A stretch of 64,000 nt of DNA from Pycnococcus provasolii (taxonomy: Eukaryota > Chlorophyta > Pseudoscourfieldiophyceae > Pseudoscourfieldiales > Pycnococcaceae). The position numbers were made by a program, and so were the translations under genes. The stretch covers positions 806,001-870,000 of the forward strand of contig OW568872.1 of NCBI GenBank assembly GCA_938743325.2. Reading direction: 5' to 3'. The notes under the pieces were generated by a model that was given only the letters and a program-made list of their open reading frames with translations, made no database searches and had not been told where the DNA came from. Positions 35,901 through 45,111 of the stretch are shown here, in pieces. Position 1 is the stretch's first letter, and the number at the start of each line of letters is the position of its first letter.

Positions 35901-38900
35901 AGTCGGCCGGCGAGCGCGGCGAGCGACGCGAGCGCGATGACGCCGCGTCGTGCTGGTCGCGGTTCTCGTCGGCCTCCGGCCTCTGCGGCGGAGTCGCAGA
36001 TGGCCGCGGCACTTGCTGAGACGGAGCAGCGCGAGCGCGACGCGGCGGTCGCTTCGGTATCTGCGCCACCGTCTGCGGCGGCTGACGCGACTTTGCTTGT
36101 TGATCAGGAGGAGCGACACCGCTTGGAGCTTGAGCGCGCTCGCGTGGAGACATCTGAGCTCGCGCGCGCATCCGGGACTCGCGACGACGTGATGTCAGAT
36201 CTGCTGAGAGATCCTGAGGAGCGTCCGCCATCCTCGTCATCTGCGCCTAGCACGGGTCGTAAGATGCGCGGTGCCCGAGGCACTGCGACACCGCTTGCCG
36301 ACACGCCCGCGTCTCATACCAATGATAGATCCGATGAGACGGCAGTGTTGCAAGCTCAAGACGAGGCGCACGAGAACGAGCTGCGTCGCGCTCGCGCGGA
36401 GGCGGCGGAGGCTGCACGAGCGGCAGGCGACTACGGCGCCGTGCGGCTATTGTCCGAGGGCGGCGACCTGAGTCGGCCGGCGAGCGCGGCGAGCGACGCG
36501 AGCGCGATGACGCCGCGTCGTGCTGGTCGCGGTTCTCGTCGGCCTCCGGCCTCTGCGGCGGAGTCGCAGATGGCCGCGGCACTTGCTGAGACGGAGCAGC
36601 GCGAGCGCGACGCGGCGGTCGCTTCGGTATCTGCGCCACCGTCTGCGGCGGCCGACACACCGATGAGTGACAGATCCGATGAGACGGCAGTGTTGCAAGC
36701 TCAAGACGCGGCGCACGAGAACGAGCTGCGTCGCGCTCGCGCGGAGGCGGCGGAGGCTGCACGAGCGGCAGGCGACTACGGCGCCGTGCGGCTATTGTCC
36801 GAGGGCGGCGACCTGAGTCGGCCGGCGAGCGCGGCGAGCGACGCGAGCGCGATGACGCCGCGTCGTGCTGGTCGCGGTTCTCGTCGGCCTCCGGCCTCTG
36901 CGGCGGAGTCGCAGATGGCCGCGGCACTTGCTGAGACGGAGCAGCGCGAGCGCGACGCGGCGGTCGCTTCGGTATCTGCGCCACCGTCTGCGGCGGCTGA
37001 CGCGACTTTGCTTGTTGATCAGGAGGAGCGACATCGCTTGGAGCTTGAGCGCGCTCGCGTGGAGGCGTCTGAGCTCGCGCGCGCGTCGGGCAATCGCGAC
37101 GTGATGTCTGAGCTGCTTGATGGTTCACCTGATCGCCCACCGACATCGGCATCAACTCCGCGAATGCGCGGCGCACGAGCGACAGACACGCCCATGTCCG
37201 ACCCTGCGGCATCAGACGCGGCGTACTCTGACGCGAGTCGTCTTGCTGATCAGGAGGAGCGACATCGCTTGGAGCTTGAGCGCGCTCGCGTGGAGGCGTC
37301 TGAGCTCGCTCGCGCGTCGGGCAACCGCGACGTGATGTCTGAGCTGCTTGACGGATCACCTGATCGCCCATCATCATCGTCGTCTGCGCCTAGCACGGGT
37401 CGAAAGATGCGCGGCGCACGAGCGACAGACACGCCCATGTCTGACCCTGCGGCATCAGACGCGGCGTACTCTGACGCGAGTCGTCTTGCTGATCAGGAGG
37501 AGCGACATCGCTTGGAGCTTGAGCGCGCTCGCGTGGAGGCGTCTGAGCTCGCTCGCGCGTCGGGCAACCGCGACGTGATGTCTGAGCTGCTTGACGGATC
37601 ACCTGATCGCCCACCGACATCGGCATCAACTCCGCGAATGCGCGGCGCACGAGCGACAGACACGCCCATGTCCGACCCTGCGGCATCAGACGCGGCGTAC
37701 TCTGACGCGAGTCGTCTTGCCGATCAGGAGGAGCGACATCGCTTGGAGCTTGAGCGCGCTCGCGTGGAGGCGTCTGAGCTCGCTCGCGCGTCGGGCAACC
37801 GCGATGTGATGTCTGAGCTGCTTGACGGATCACCTGATCGCCCACCGACATCGGCATCAACTCCGCGAATGCGCGGCGCACGAGCGACAGACACGCCCAT
37901 GTCCGACCCTGCGGCATCAGACGCGGCGTACTCTGACGCGAGTCGTCTTGCCGATCAGGAGGAGCGACATCGCTTGGAGCTTGAGCGTGCTCGCGTGGAG
38001 GCGTCTGAGCTCGCTCGCGCGTCGGGCAACCGCGACGTGATGTCTGAGCTGCTTGACGGATCACCTGATCGCCCACCGACATCGGCATCAACTCCGCGAA
38101 TGCGCGGCGCACGAGCGACAGACACGCCCATGTCCGACCCTGCGGCATCAGACGCGGCGTACTCTGACGCGAGTCGTCTTGCCGATCAGGAGGAGCGACA
38201 TCGCTTGGAGCTTGAGCGCGCTCGCGTGGAGGCGTCTGAGCTCGCTCGCGCGTCGGGCAACCGCGATGTGATGTCTGAGCTGCTTGACGGATCACCTGAT
38301 CGCCCACCGACATCGGCATCAACTCCGCGAATGCGCGGCGCACGAGCGACAGACACGCCCATGTCCGACCCTGCGGCATCAGACGCGGCGTACTCTGACG
38401 CGAGTCGTCTTGCCGATCAGGAGGAGCGACATCGCTTGGAGCTTGAGCGCGCTCGCGTGGAGGCGTCTGAGCTCGCTCGCGCGTCGGGCAACCGCGATGT
38501 GATGTCTGAGCTGCTTGACGGATCACCTGATCGCCCACCGACATCGGCATCAACTCCGCGAATGCGCGGCGCACGAGCGACAGACACGCCCATGTCCGAC
38601 CCTGCGGCATCAGACGCGGCGTACTCTGACGCGAGTCGTCTTGCCGATCAGGAGGAGCGACATCGCTTGGAGCTTGAGCGCGCTCGCGTGGAGGCGTCTG
38701 AGCTCGCTCGCGCGTCGGGCAACCGCGATGTGATGTCTGAGCTGCTTGACGGATCACCTGATCGCCCACCGACATCGGCATCAATTCCGCGAATGCGCGG
38801 CGCACGAGCGACAGACACGCCCATGTCCGACCCTGCGGCATCAGACGCGGCGTACTCTGACGCGAGTCGTCTTGCTGATCAGGAGGAGCGACATCGCTTG

Positions 38901-41900
38901 GAGCTTGAGCGCGCTCGCGTGGAGGCGTCTGAGCTCGCTCGCGCGTCGGGCAACCGCGACGTGATGTCTGAGCTGCTTGACGGATCACCTGATCGCCCAT
39001 CATCATCGTCGTCTGCGCCTAGCACGGGTCGAAAGATGCGCGGCGCACGAGCGACAGACACGCCCATGTCCGACCCTGCGGCATCAGACGCGGCGTACTC
39101 TGACGCGAGTCGTCTTGCTGATCAGGAGGAGCGACATCGCTTGGAGCTTGAGCGCGCTCGCGTGGAGGCGTCTGAGCTCGCTCGCGCGTCGGGTAGTCCG
39201 GATGGATTCCGATTTGCCGAAAAAGTTGCTCAGTCACCTAGAAAGCATACGAAAACGCGCGGGGGTCGAGTGCAGGACAGCCATACCATTTCTAGGCTGA
39301 CGACGAAGATGGTTCGTGATGTCGAGATGATGGAGGATGAAAACTTGGATAGTGCCCTCAAGAAGGCACGCCAGGAGGCTATGGAGGCTGCTCGTTTGGC
39401 TGGAGATATCGAGGCACTGAGACATTTAGCGGCTGGCGAAATATCGCCGGAGACTGCAAATATGGACAAGCTTCGTAAATTCCGTTCCCGTGGCTCTAGA
39501 AGAGACAAAGCAACCGAGCAGCAAGTCACAGCTGCGGCGTATGCCTTTGACGATCAGATGCAAATGGAAGCAGTGCTTTCTTACGAAAAGGCAACGGAGC
39601 AAACGTCTAAGCTGAAAGCGCAGTTGAGGGAACAGGAGAAACAATTCCGATTGGAACTTGAGCGGGCACGTGTTGAAGCAATGGAAGTGACGCGAGCGGC
39701 GGAAGGCGATGACGCAAATAAAGTGCGCGACGGCGTTCGATTTGGCAAAGCGCCACGGGGAGGTCGAAATGTGAGCACCATTGCATCCGAAGCTCTTGAG
39801 GCTAAGCTCAAGCGTATTGCAATCGAAAGAGTCGAGTCGATGGCACTTGAGCAGGCAGAACGTCAGGCTCTTCTGCGTGACAAACCATTCTACGAGATGC
39901 GAGAAGTTGTCGCTGAGCAGGGTGTGCGTCATGTGAATGAGTTGGAAATGCTCAAAAGTTCGATCCGAGAGATGGCTGCAGAACTTGGCATGGATGTTGA
40001 GGAAATGCTGGTACCATACGACAGCGCATCATCGGATGTCCTTGCCGAGGCAAACCAGATCAAGCTGTCAAAGCGCGATCTGGAGAATGCCGCACGCAGG
40101 CAAGATGAACAACATCGTGCTGAATGGACCAAGACCCAACACAAGGTAGAGGCTGAAATGCGCGAGTTGCATTCAGCTCTGGTCGGTGTTGATGATGATT
40201 CTGCTCAGGACATCAGCGCACTTTTACAGGCTCTGCGTAGTGCTGAAGACATCGACAATGGCGCCCCGAAGGCACCTATCGTCGCTAGGGGCGCCTTAGA
40301 TTCAATGAAAAGCAGAGCTTTAGCCAAGTACAGAAAGTGGTTCAGCTCTCGCATGGAAGAGAGGAGGGAAATGGCTGAAAGAATGCGTGACGCCAAAAAT
40401 CGCATGCGTCGGCAACTCAAGGCAGTCATGCAGCATCTTACAAACTCGGCGCCGGCTACTAATGTGTCTAACAAGGACATCTCCAAGTTCCGGTATGAGG
40501 TTGCCTCTCTCATGGAGCTTCTTGGCACGGATATCGACGACGGCGGCGACGACGACGACGATGACGACGAATACGGCGATGTCGAGGGCAACGAAGTCGA
40601 TGTCACAAGGATGAGCGAAGATCTTGTCTCTGGAGGAAAAGTTGGTACGCGGAAGATGCGTGGAGGTGGCCGAGTCCAAAAATTGCTAGATGCTCAAGAA
40701 CAGCGTGTAATGCGTCAACGCGTCATTAAAGAGGCGGAAGCACGAGCTGCGGCGATACGCGCGGCGGAGGTTGCAGCTGACGCTGCACGCAGAGCAGCAC
40801 TCAGCGCGACAGAGGAGGAAGAGTTAGCGCGCTCTCGGCGAACAGCTCGGAAAGAAGCCGCCGATCGTCGAGAGGAGGAGCGTCACCGCCAGGAGGAGAT
40901 CACGAGGGAATATGAAATGCAGGCGCAAGCGCTTCGCGAAGAAGAAGCGGCGAGAAAGTTTGCGGAAAACGAAAAGCGGCGCATTGCAGAGGAAAAACTT
41001 GCGAAAGCGGAGTCTGCTCGTGAAAGGCTTAAGCGCGTGGAGGCTCGCATGACCGCGGCTGAGAATCGTGTGCGAGACGAGCGTCGCAACTTCTCTGGCG
41101 CATTGCCAAAAACCCAATATCAGCGGCATAAGTATCAGACAAAGTCTGAGGCACGTGCCGAGGCGGAACGCGAGGAAAGTGCAAAGGCTGCACTCGACGA
41201 AGCAAAGGAAGCACTGAAAACCGCGCGAAAAGATGCGGAGCAGGCAGAGGTTGAGCTGCAGGAGGCTCGCGATGACCAAAAAAATGCAGTCCAGCACTGG
41301 ATGGAAGCGGCAGTTAAGCACTCGGAAGAAGATTCTGCAAATGCCGTCGAGAAACGTGCAGAAAAAACGGACCAACAGAAGACGGAAGATGGGGATGAAA
41401 GCGTAGCAAAGGTTGAAGAATTGCATATGGGTGCGGCACGGCGCCTAAGCGTTATGTCGAAGTATGGCAAGGCGCTGGATAAATTGAGAAAATCGCTCGG
41501 CGAATCAGGCCGGCTCGGCGAATCTATCAGCGAGTCTCTAGCAAAGGCGAGTATGCAAGGGCTTCACCTTACGGTTCCTTCACCTTCTGGACGACCTCGT
41601 CGACGAAAGGAGGGATTGACGGAGGGCGAATCACCGCGAAAGATTCAGGGTGCACCTCCTGGTCCAGATGCTCCACCTCCACCACCAAAACTTTCTGGGG
41701 ATGTTCGACCGTCCGCCGCACGCCGATTTCTTGCGCGCGAGCGTCGACGTCGAGAAAGGGATGCTGAGGTATCGAAAAGAACTGAAGGTGCATTGGAAAT
41801 TCATGGAGAAGATGCCGTAGTCTCACCGGCAAAAAACATCAATGACTCTGGTGTTGCGAATGAGGTCAAAGATGAAACAACAAATGGCGACGAGAATAGC

Positions 41901-44900
41901 CTTGGCGAAAGCACCTTAGATATTTCCCGTCGCCTTGCCAAGGAGATGGGATCTCTCATCACAGCGGGGGGTGCATTGCACGAGGAGCTGGAGAAGAGCG
42001 GCAGGCCGACGCGGGGGCAGCAATCAAGACGTCTGCAGGGTGCGACGTCATGGCTAGACGAAGCGGCAGCGCGTCGTGCAATTGTAAAAAAGGAGGCTGA
42101 TGATGCCATCGCCGCCACAAACGCAGCACCTGTGGCACACTCTGACGCGGCTTTTGCTGCAGCAAAGAAGGTGATTACACTCATGGAGCAGTCGACCAAT
42201 AAGCGCGCTGACGAAAATCCAGATGCCAAGAATGCTGCTCATGATCGTAAGCTCCTCAACGAGACAAGGCGATACGAGTCTGCAAAAGCGCTGCTGCGCC
42301 TCACGGGTGGCGCTGAGAGCTTGCCAGAGGGTGCGACAGCGAAAGCAGACGGTCCCAGTGCACCGCCGAAACCACCAGAGTTTAAGGTGGGACAGGAGGT
42401 AATATACACTGTTGACACGGGAGATGAAGCAGCCGACGAGATGTCGGTACAAACGAAGCCAGCGATTGTACGGCACGTGCACGTGGATGATCACACAGGG
42501 TCTGTCAGCTACACGCTAGTAGCCGAGGACAAGTTCGTCACCGCCGATGCATTTCAAGTTCTTGCGAAACCAGATTCTGCCGAATTGAAGACATCCGACG
42601 TATCTCTTACAGTTGATGGCGACGAATCGACTTCGAAAGATGCTGCGACGATTGACGATAATGTATCGACAGAGCTGCCACCAAATCACTTTGTTGAGCA
42701 TGGTGCATCGTTCAGCTCTGTGAAGGTTCGCAACGATTCGACGCACGTAATGGCGGGACGTTCAGGGCACTCCTGCGTGGTTGTTGGCTCGAGTGATGCG
42801 CCAAAACTGGTACTCTTTGGAGGTGGCACGGCGCTCTCAAGCACATCTCCGAATACTGAGCCGACCTTGTCAGTTCCGTCACCAGACGGATCGTTAGCCG
42901 CGTCACCTGACGGAATTGGCATGCGCGACGCGTATCTCGGCGATGCGCGCGAGTTCGACATTCTCACGTCAGCATGGCGCAAGCTGCCAGCGAGCGGCAT
43001 GTCGAACACTCCTTCCTCGCGAGCTTATGCCACAGCAATTTGCGTGCCACGCGAAAATCCAGCCGCTCCGCGCAAATCAGACGGCTCACCAACGGCGGAT
43101 GACACCCTCCTTCTTTATGGTGGTTGGGATGGCGTTCGATGCCACGATAATCTTCATGCTCTTTTCTGCAGCAGGATGGGTGGGAATGCCAGCGCGCACT
43201 GGTCAAAGCCAGTTGCATATGGCACGAGCCCTGGTCCAAGAGCTATGCATGCCGCAGTGATCGTACAAGGCCCGAGTGGTCGATGGCTTATGGTAATTTA
43301 CGGAGGTTGGGTATGCGGCGTGACTTCGCAAAGGAGCCGCAATGTACCTGAGAAGAAGCGAAATCTGGCTGCTGGAACTACCAATGGCATTGACGACGAC
43401 GAAGAAGAAGAAGGAGGAGAAGGAGAAGAAGGAGAAGAAGGAGAAGGAGAAGAAGATGATGATGATGAAAGCGGGCTTGCTGCTCTCTCGGACAGGCGCA
43501 GTGGGACGTTCCTTGGCGACTGCTTTGCACTTGATATAGCGAGTCTCTCGTGGCGCCGGCTCTCGCCGCGTGGCATGCTAATTCCCGACGCGCGGGGTGG
43601 GCATGCGATGGCGGTTGCCCTGCGACCTACGGAGGGAATGCCTGGAGAAGACTCGTCATCATCGCGGCCTGGCGAGTCCCCCATCGCGCCGGCAAAGCGT
43701 GTCATTTTCTGCTTTGGAGGCATTGCGACACCAAACGGCAATGCGCGCTTTGGGCATCCGACAAATGACCTACTCGTACTCGACCCCGTTCTCTGCTCTT
43801 GGCATAGGCCACGTGAACGCGGCCGCAATCCGTCGCCTCGATCAGGGGCATCGATAGCCGCGATTCACGATGGTGCTAGCCTGATTGTGTACGGAGGGCA
43901 CGATGGTAGGCGTGCCCTACGAGACTGCTACCGCCTTGACGTGCGTACCACGCGCTGGACTGAGCTGCGCATCGAGGATAGCATTCGATATCCTCCGCGA
44001 GCGGGGCACGTGCTGCTGCGTACCGGTGCAGGCAGGGCTATCGCCGTTGGAGGCTGGGCAGGTGCTCGAGGTGGATTTCTCAGCGATGTGCTTGCGATCG
44101 ACGTGCCATTACCCTCCGGTCAAGTCGAGACTAATGCTACTAATGCGGAGGCGACAAGTGGAACGAACATGGCGGATGGAAGCACGAAAACTGAGACGGC
44201 TTCTTCGAAAGCACCGCCGCCGTCGTCGATGCTTGCGATAGATCCCATCTCTGACGTGCTATTAACGGGAGGTCCGGTGAGTACCAGCCTTTTTCGAGCT
44301 CAGATTCGCGTTCGCCCGCCATCTGAAAGCACGATGAAGGCGAAGGGAGACGACGATAAGGACGACGCGTCCTTCGACCCGCTGAGCGGCGTTGCTCTCT
44401 CGGTTCGTTGGTTTCGCAGTCGTCCTGGTGCATCCTCTCGTGAACAGATTACCGGCGCGGAGGGCCTTGCGTACCTTCCAGTGGCGGACGACATTGGATG
44501 TCGCATCGGTGTGAGCATCATGGCAATGAAGGCATTAGGCAACGGTGGAGCGCTGGAGGGCATTGGGCCTGTGCACTACGACGAAAGCGACGACTCGGTC
44601 ACGCTCGACCCGCACATCGGACGTCTCATTAAACAATTTGTCGCACGAGGACGGGCGGAGTTCAAGGTTCGCCTGTTGCAAAGCGGGTCGGCGGATGCCA
44701 CCGTCACCCTCCGCCTTGACAAGCACCAGGTGAAGGTGAAGCGAGGAGCCACATCGCTGGACAGTGGTCCATACGGCCCGAGTTTCAAGGTGGTTCTTTC
44801 GAACAGCAAACTTACTTCATTTGTTTTGCAGCTGCGGCATGACGAGGGGATTGCTCTTGCGGTGGAACACGCTTACGAACGTGATCTAGTGGTGCTCACC

Positions 44901-45005
44901 CTTCGAGCGTTTTGGGCTCTTAACCAAGCTGGCGCTCCGGCATGGGCGCGCAAGGCTGGTTATAGCGCCGGAGGCGTCGGAAAAGGTGTACGATTCGGTT
45001 TTTGA
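32910..45005 (+). CDS. Giant tandem-repeat coiled-coil protein with Kelch propeller and AIR9-like C-terminus
   Basis: 4031 residues in one uninterrupted exon from the ATG at 32910. Order: polyproline start; charged N-terminus; residues about 119-2095, nested tandem repeats of 115-, 75- and 77-residue coiled-coil units (core EERHRLELERARVEASELAR); residues about 2100-3150, non-repetitive Lys/Glu/Ala-rich coiled coil; about 3160-3200, a G-Q-E-V-I-Y-T-V barrel-like patch; about 3285-3735, five to six Kelch blades (LLLYGGWDGVRCHDNL, LIVYGGHDGRRALRDCYRLD) with an acidic insert; about 3775-3880, an Ig-like A9-type repeat (RWFRSRPG...ITGAEGLAYLPVADDIG); about 3910-4005, the AIR9-type PH-like domain (VVLTLRAFW). 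AIR9 of plants and trypanosomatids binds microtubules, so a cytoskeletal linker is inferred. AATAAA at about 45015. Confidence 0.85.
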   Translation: MSASSTPPPPPPPPPPPPGEKEKEKMQLVEDESRGGTSDADSRSPGHSQPSSGLKRRLQEMGRRTYDPGQRRKQLATTTRSASKATESEGRGAAIREAAETFDLFGIQQSSTQNSTLRAQDEAHENELRRARAEAAEAARAAGDYGAVRLLSEGGDLSRPASAASDASAMTPRRAGRGSRRPPASAAESQMAAALAETEQRERDAAVASVSAPPSAAADTPMSDRSDETAVLQAQDEAHENELRRARAEAAEAARAAGDYGAVRLLSEGGDLSRPASAASDASAMTPRRAGRGSRRPPASAAESQMAAALAETEQRERDAAVASVSAPPSAAADTPMSDRSDETAVLQAQDEAHENELRRARAEAAEAARAAGDYGAVRLLSEGGDLSRPASAASDASAMTPRRAGRGSRRPPASAAESQMAAALAETEQRERDAAVASVSAPPSAAADATLLVDQEERHRLELERARVEASELARASGTRDDVMSDLLRDPEERPPSSSSAPSTGRKMRGARGTATPLADTPASHTNDRSDETAVLQAQDEAHENELRRARAEAAEAARAAGDYGAVRLLSEGGDPSRPASAASDASAMTPRRAGRGSRRPPASAAESQMAAALAETEQRERDAAVASVSAPPSAAADTPMSDRSDETAVLRAQDAAHENELRRARAEAAEAARAAGDYGAVRLLSEGGDPSRPASAASDASAMTPRRAGRGSRRPPASAAESQMAAALAETEQRERDAAVASVSAPPSAAADTPMSDRSDETAVLQAQDAAHENELRRARAEAAEAARAAGDYGAVRLLSEGGDLSRPASAASDASAMTPRRAGRGSRRPPASAAESQMAAALAETEQRERDAAVASVSAPPSAAADATLLVDQEERHRLELERARVEASELARASGTRDDVMSDLLRDPEERPPSSSSAPSTGRKMRGARGTATPLADTPASHTNDRSDETAVLQAQDEAHENELRRARAEAAEAARAAGDYGAVRLLSEGGDLSRPASAASDASAMTPRRAGRGSRRPPASAAESQMAAALAETEQRERDAAVASVSAPPSAAADATLLVDQEERHRLELERARVETSELARASGTRDDVMSDLLRDPEERPPSSSSAPSTGRKMRGARGTATPLADTPASHTNDRSDETAVLQAQDEAHENELRRARAEAAEAARAAGDYGAVRLLSEGGDLSRPASAASDASAMTPRRAGRGSRRPPASAAESQMAAALAETEQRERDAAVASVSAPPSAAADTPMSDRSDETAVLQAQDAAHENELRRARAEAAEAARAAGDYGAVRLLSEGGDLSRPASAASDASAMTPRRAGRGSRRPPASAAESQMAAALAETEQRERDAAVASVSAPPSAAADATLLVDQEERHRLELERARVEASELARASGNRDVMSELLDGSPDRPPTSASTPRMRGARATDTPMSDPAASDAAYSDASRLADQEERHRLELERARVEASELARASGNRDVMSELLDGSPDRPSSSSSAPSTGRKMRGARATDTPMSDPAASDAAYSDASRLADQEERHRLELERARVEASELARASGNRDVMSELLDGSPDRPPTSASTPRMRGARATDTPMSDPAASDAAYSDASRLADQEERHRLELERARVEASELARASGNRDVMSELLDGSPDRPPTSASTPRMRGARATDTPMSDPAASDAAYSDASRLADQEERHRLELERARVEASELARASGNRDVMSELLDGSPDRPPTSASTPRMRGARATDTPMSDPAASDAAYSDASRLADQEERHRLELERARVEASELARASGNRDVMSELLDGSPDRPPTSASTPRMRGARATDTPMSDPAASDAAYSDASRLADQEERHRLELERARVEASELARASGNRDVMSELLDGSPDRPPTSASTPRMRGARATDTPMSDPAASDAAYSDASRLADQEERHRLELERARVEASELARASGNRDVMSELLDGSPDRPPTSASIPRMRGARATDTPMSDPAASDAAYSDASRLADQEERHRLELERARVEASELARASGNRDVMSELLDGSPDRPSSSSSAPSTGRKMRGARATDTPMSDPAASDAAYSDASRLADQEERHRLELERARVEASELARASGSPDGFRFAEKVAQSPRKHTKTRGGRVQDSHTISRLTTKMVRDVEMMEDENLDSALKKARQEAMEAARLAGDIEALRHLAAGEISPETANMDKLRKFRSRGSRRDKATEQQVTAAAYAFDDQMQMEAVLSYEKATEQTSKLKAQLREQEKQFRLELERARVEAMEVTRAAEGDDANKVRDGVRFGKAPRGGRNVSTIASEALEAKLKRIAIERVESMALEQAERQALLRDKPFYEMREVVAEQGVRHVNELEMLKSSIREMAAELGMDVEEMLVPYDSASSDVLAEANQIKLSKRDLENAARRQDEQHRAEWTKTQHKVEAEMRELHSALVGVDDDSAQDISALLQALRSAEDIDNGAPKAPIVARGALDSMKSRALAKYRKWFSSRMEERREMAERMRDAKNRMRRQLKAVMQHLTNSAPATNVSNKDISKFRYEVASLMELLGTDIDDGGDDDDDDDEYGDVEGNEVDVTRMSEDLVSGGKVGTRKMRGGGRVQKLLDAQEQRVMRQRVIKEAEARAAAIRAAEVAADAARRAALSATEEEELARSRRTARKEAADRREEERHRQEEITREYEMQAQALREEEAARKFAENEKRRIAEEKLAKAESARERLKRVEARMTAAENRVRDERRNFSGALPKTQYQRHKYQTKSEARAEAEREESAKAALDEAKEALKTARKDAEQAEVELQEARDDQKNAVQHWMEAAVKHSEEDSANAVEKRAEKTDQQKTEDGDESVAKVEELHMGAARRLSVMSKYGKALDKLRKSLGESGRLGESISESLAKASMQGLHLTVPSPSGRPRRRKEGLTEGESPRKIQGAPPGPDAPPPPPKLSGDVRPSAARRFLARERRRRERDAEVSKRTEGALEIHGEDAVVSPAKNINDSGVANEVKDETTNGDENSLGESTLDISRRLAKEMGSLITAGGALHEELEKSGRPTRGQQSRRLQGATSWLDEAAARRAIVKKEADDAIAATNAAPVAHSDAAFAAAKKVITLMEQSTNKRADENPDAKNAAHDRKLLNETRRYESAKALLRLTGGAESLPEGATAKADGPSAPPKPPEFKVGQEVIYTVDTGDEAADEMSVQTKPAIVRHVHVDDHTGSVSYTLVAEDKFVTADAFQVLAKPDSAELKTSDVSLTVDGDESTSKDAATIDDNVSTELPPNHFVEHGASFSSVKVRNDSTHVMAGRSGHSCVVVGSSDAPKLVLFGGGTALSSTSPNTEPTLSVPSPDGSLAASPDGIGMRDAYLGDAREFDILTSAWRKLPASGMSNTPSSRAYATAICVPRENPAAPRKSDGSPTADDTLLLYGGWDGVRCHDNLHALFCSRMGGNASAHWSKPVAYGTSPGPRAMHAAVIVQGPSGRWLMVIYGGWVCGVTSQRSRNVPEKKRNLAAGTTNGIDDDEEEEGGEGEEGEEGEGEEDDDDESGLAALSDRRSGTFLGDCFALDIASLSWRRLSPRGMLIPDARGGHAMAVALRPTEGMPGEDSSSSRPGESPIAPAKRVIFCFGGIATPNGNARFGHPTNDLLVLDPVLCSWHRPRERGRNPSPRSGASIAAIHDGASLIVYGGHDGRRALRDCYRLDVRTTRWTELRIEDSIRYPPRAGHVLLRTGAGRAIAVGGWAGARGGFLSDVLAIDVPLPSGQVETNATNAEATSGTNMADGSTKTETASSKAPPPSSMLAIDPISDVLLTGGPVSTSLFRAQIRVRPPSESTMKAKGDDDKDDASFDPLSGVALSVRWFRSRPGASSREQITGAEGLAYLPVADDIGCRIGVSIMAMKALGNGGALEGIGPVHYDESDDSVTLDPHIGRLIKQFVARGRAEFKVRLLQSGSADATVTLRLDKHQVKVKRGATSLDSGPYGPSFKVVLSNSKLTSFVLQLRHDEGIALAVEHAYERDLVVLTLRAFWALNQAGAPAWARKAGYSAGGVGKGVRFGF
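33264..37003 (+). repeat. Coding higher-order repeat: 345-bp A units and 225-bp B units
   Basis: Nine A units (345 bp, 115 codons) start at 33264, 33609, 33954, 34524, 34869, 35214, 35784, 36354 and 36699. B units of 225 bp follow the third, sixth and seventh, giving AAAB-AAAB-AB-AA. AAAB therefore recurs with an exact 1260-bp period. Units are nearly identical in DNA, and all lengths are multiples of three. Confidence 0.95.
37004..39200 (+). repeat. Coding 231-bp C-unit array
   Basis: Ten units anchored on GATCAGGAGGAGCGACATCG at 37017, 37248, 37491, 37722, 37953, 38184, 38415, 38646, 38877 and 39120. The period is 231 bp (77 codons) except two steps of 243 bp, where the variable linker reads SSSSSAPSTGRK, the B-unit linker, in place of the usual PTSAST type. 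Confidence 0.95.
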
Positions 45006-45111
45006 ATCGAAAGACAATAAAAATAACATCTGTGTACATAAGCTTACCGCATGTAAATATCTGTATTTTGTACTTTTTGTTTGTGAATTGAAGCTAACAA
45101 ATTAAAATTAC

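Noticed and set aside
33193-39237. Long minus-strand open frames (up to about 540 codons) antisense to the giant gene
   Set aside because: They repeat with the same unit lengths as the sense repeats, are Arg/Ser/Pro/Gln-rich composition products of the sense codons, and show no domain.
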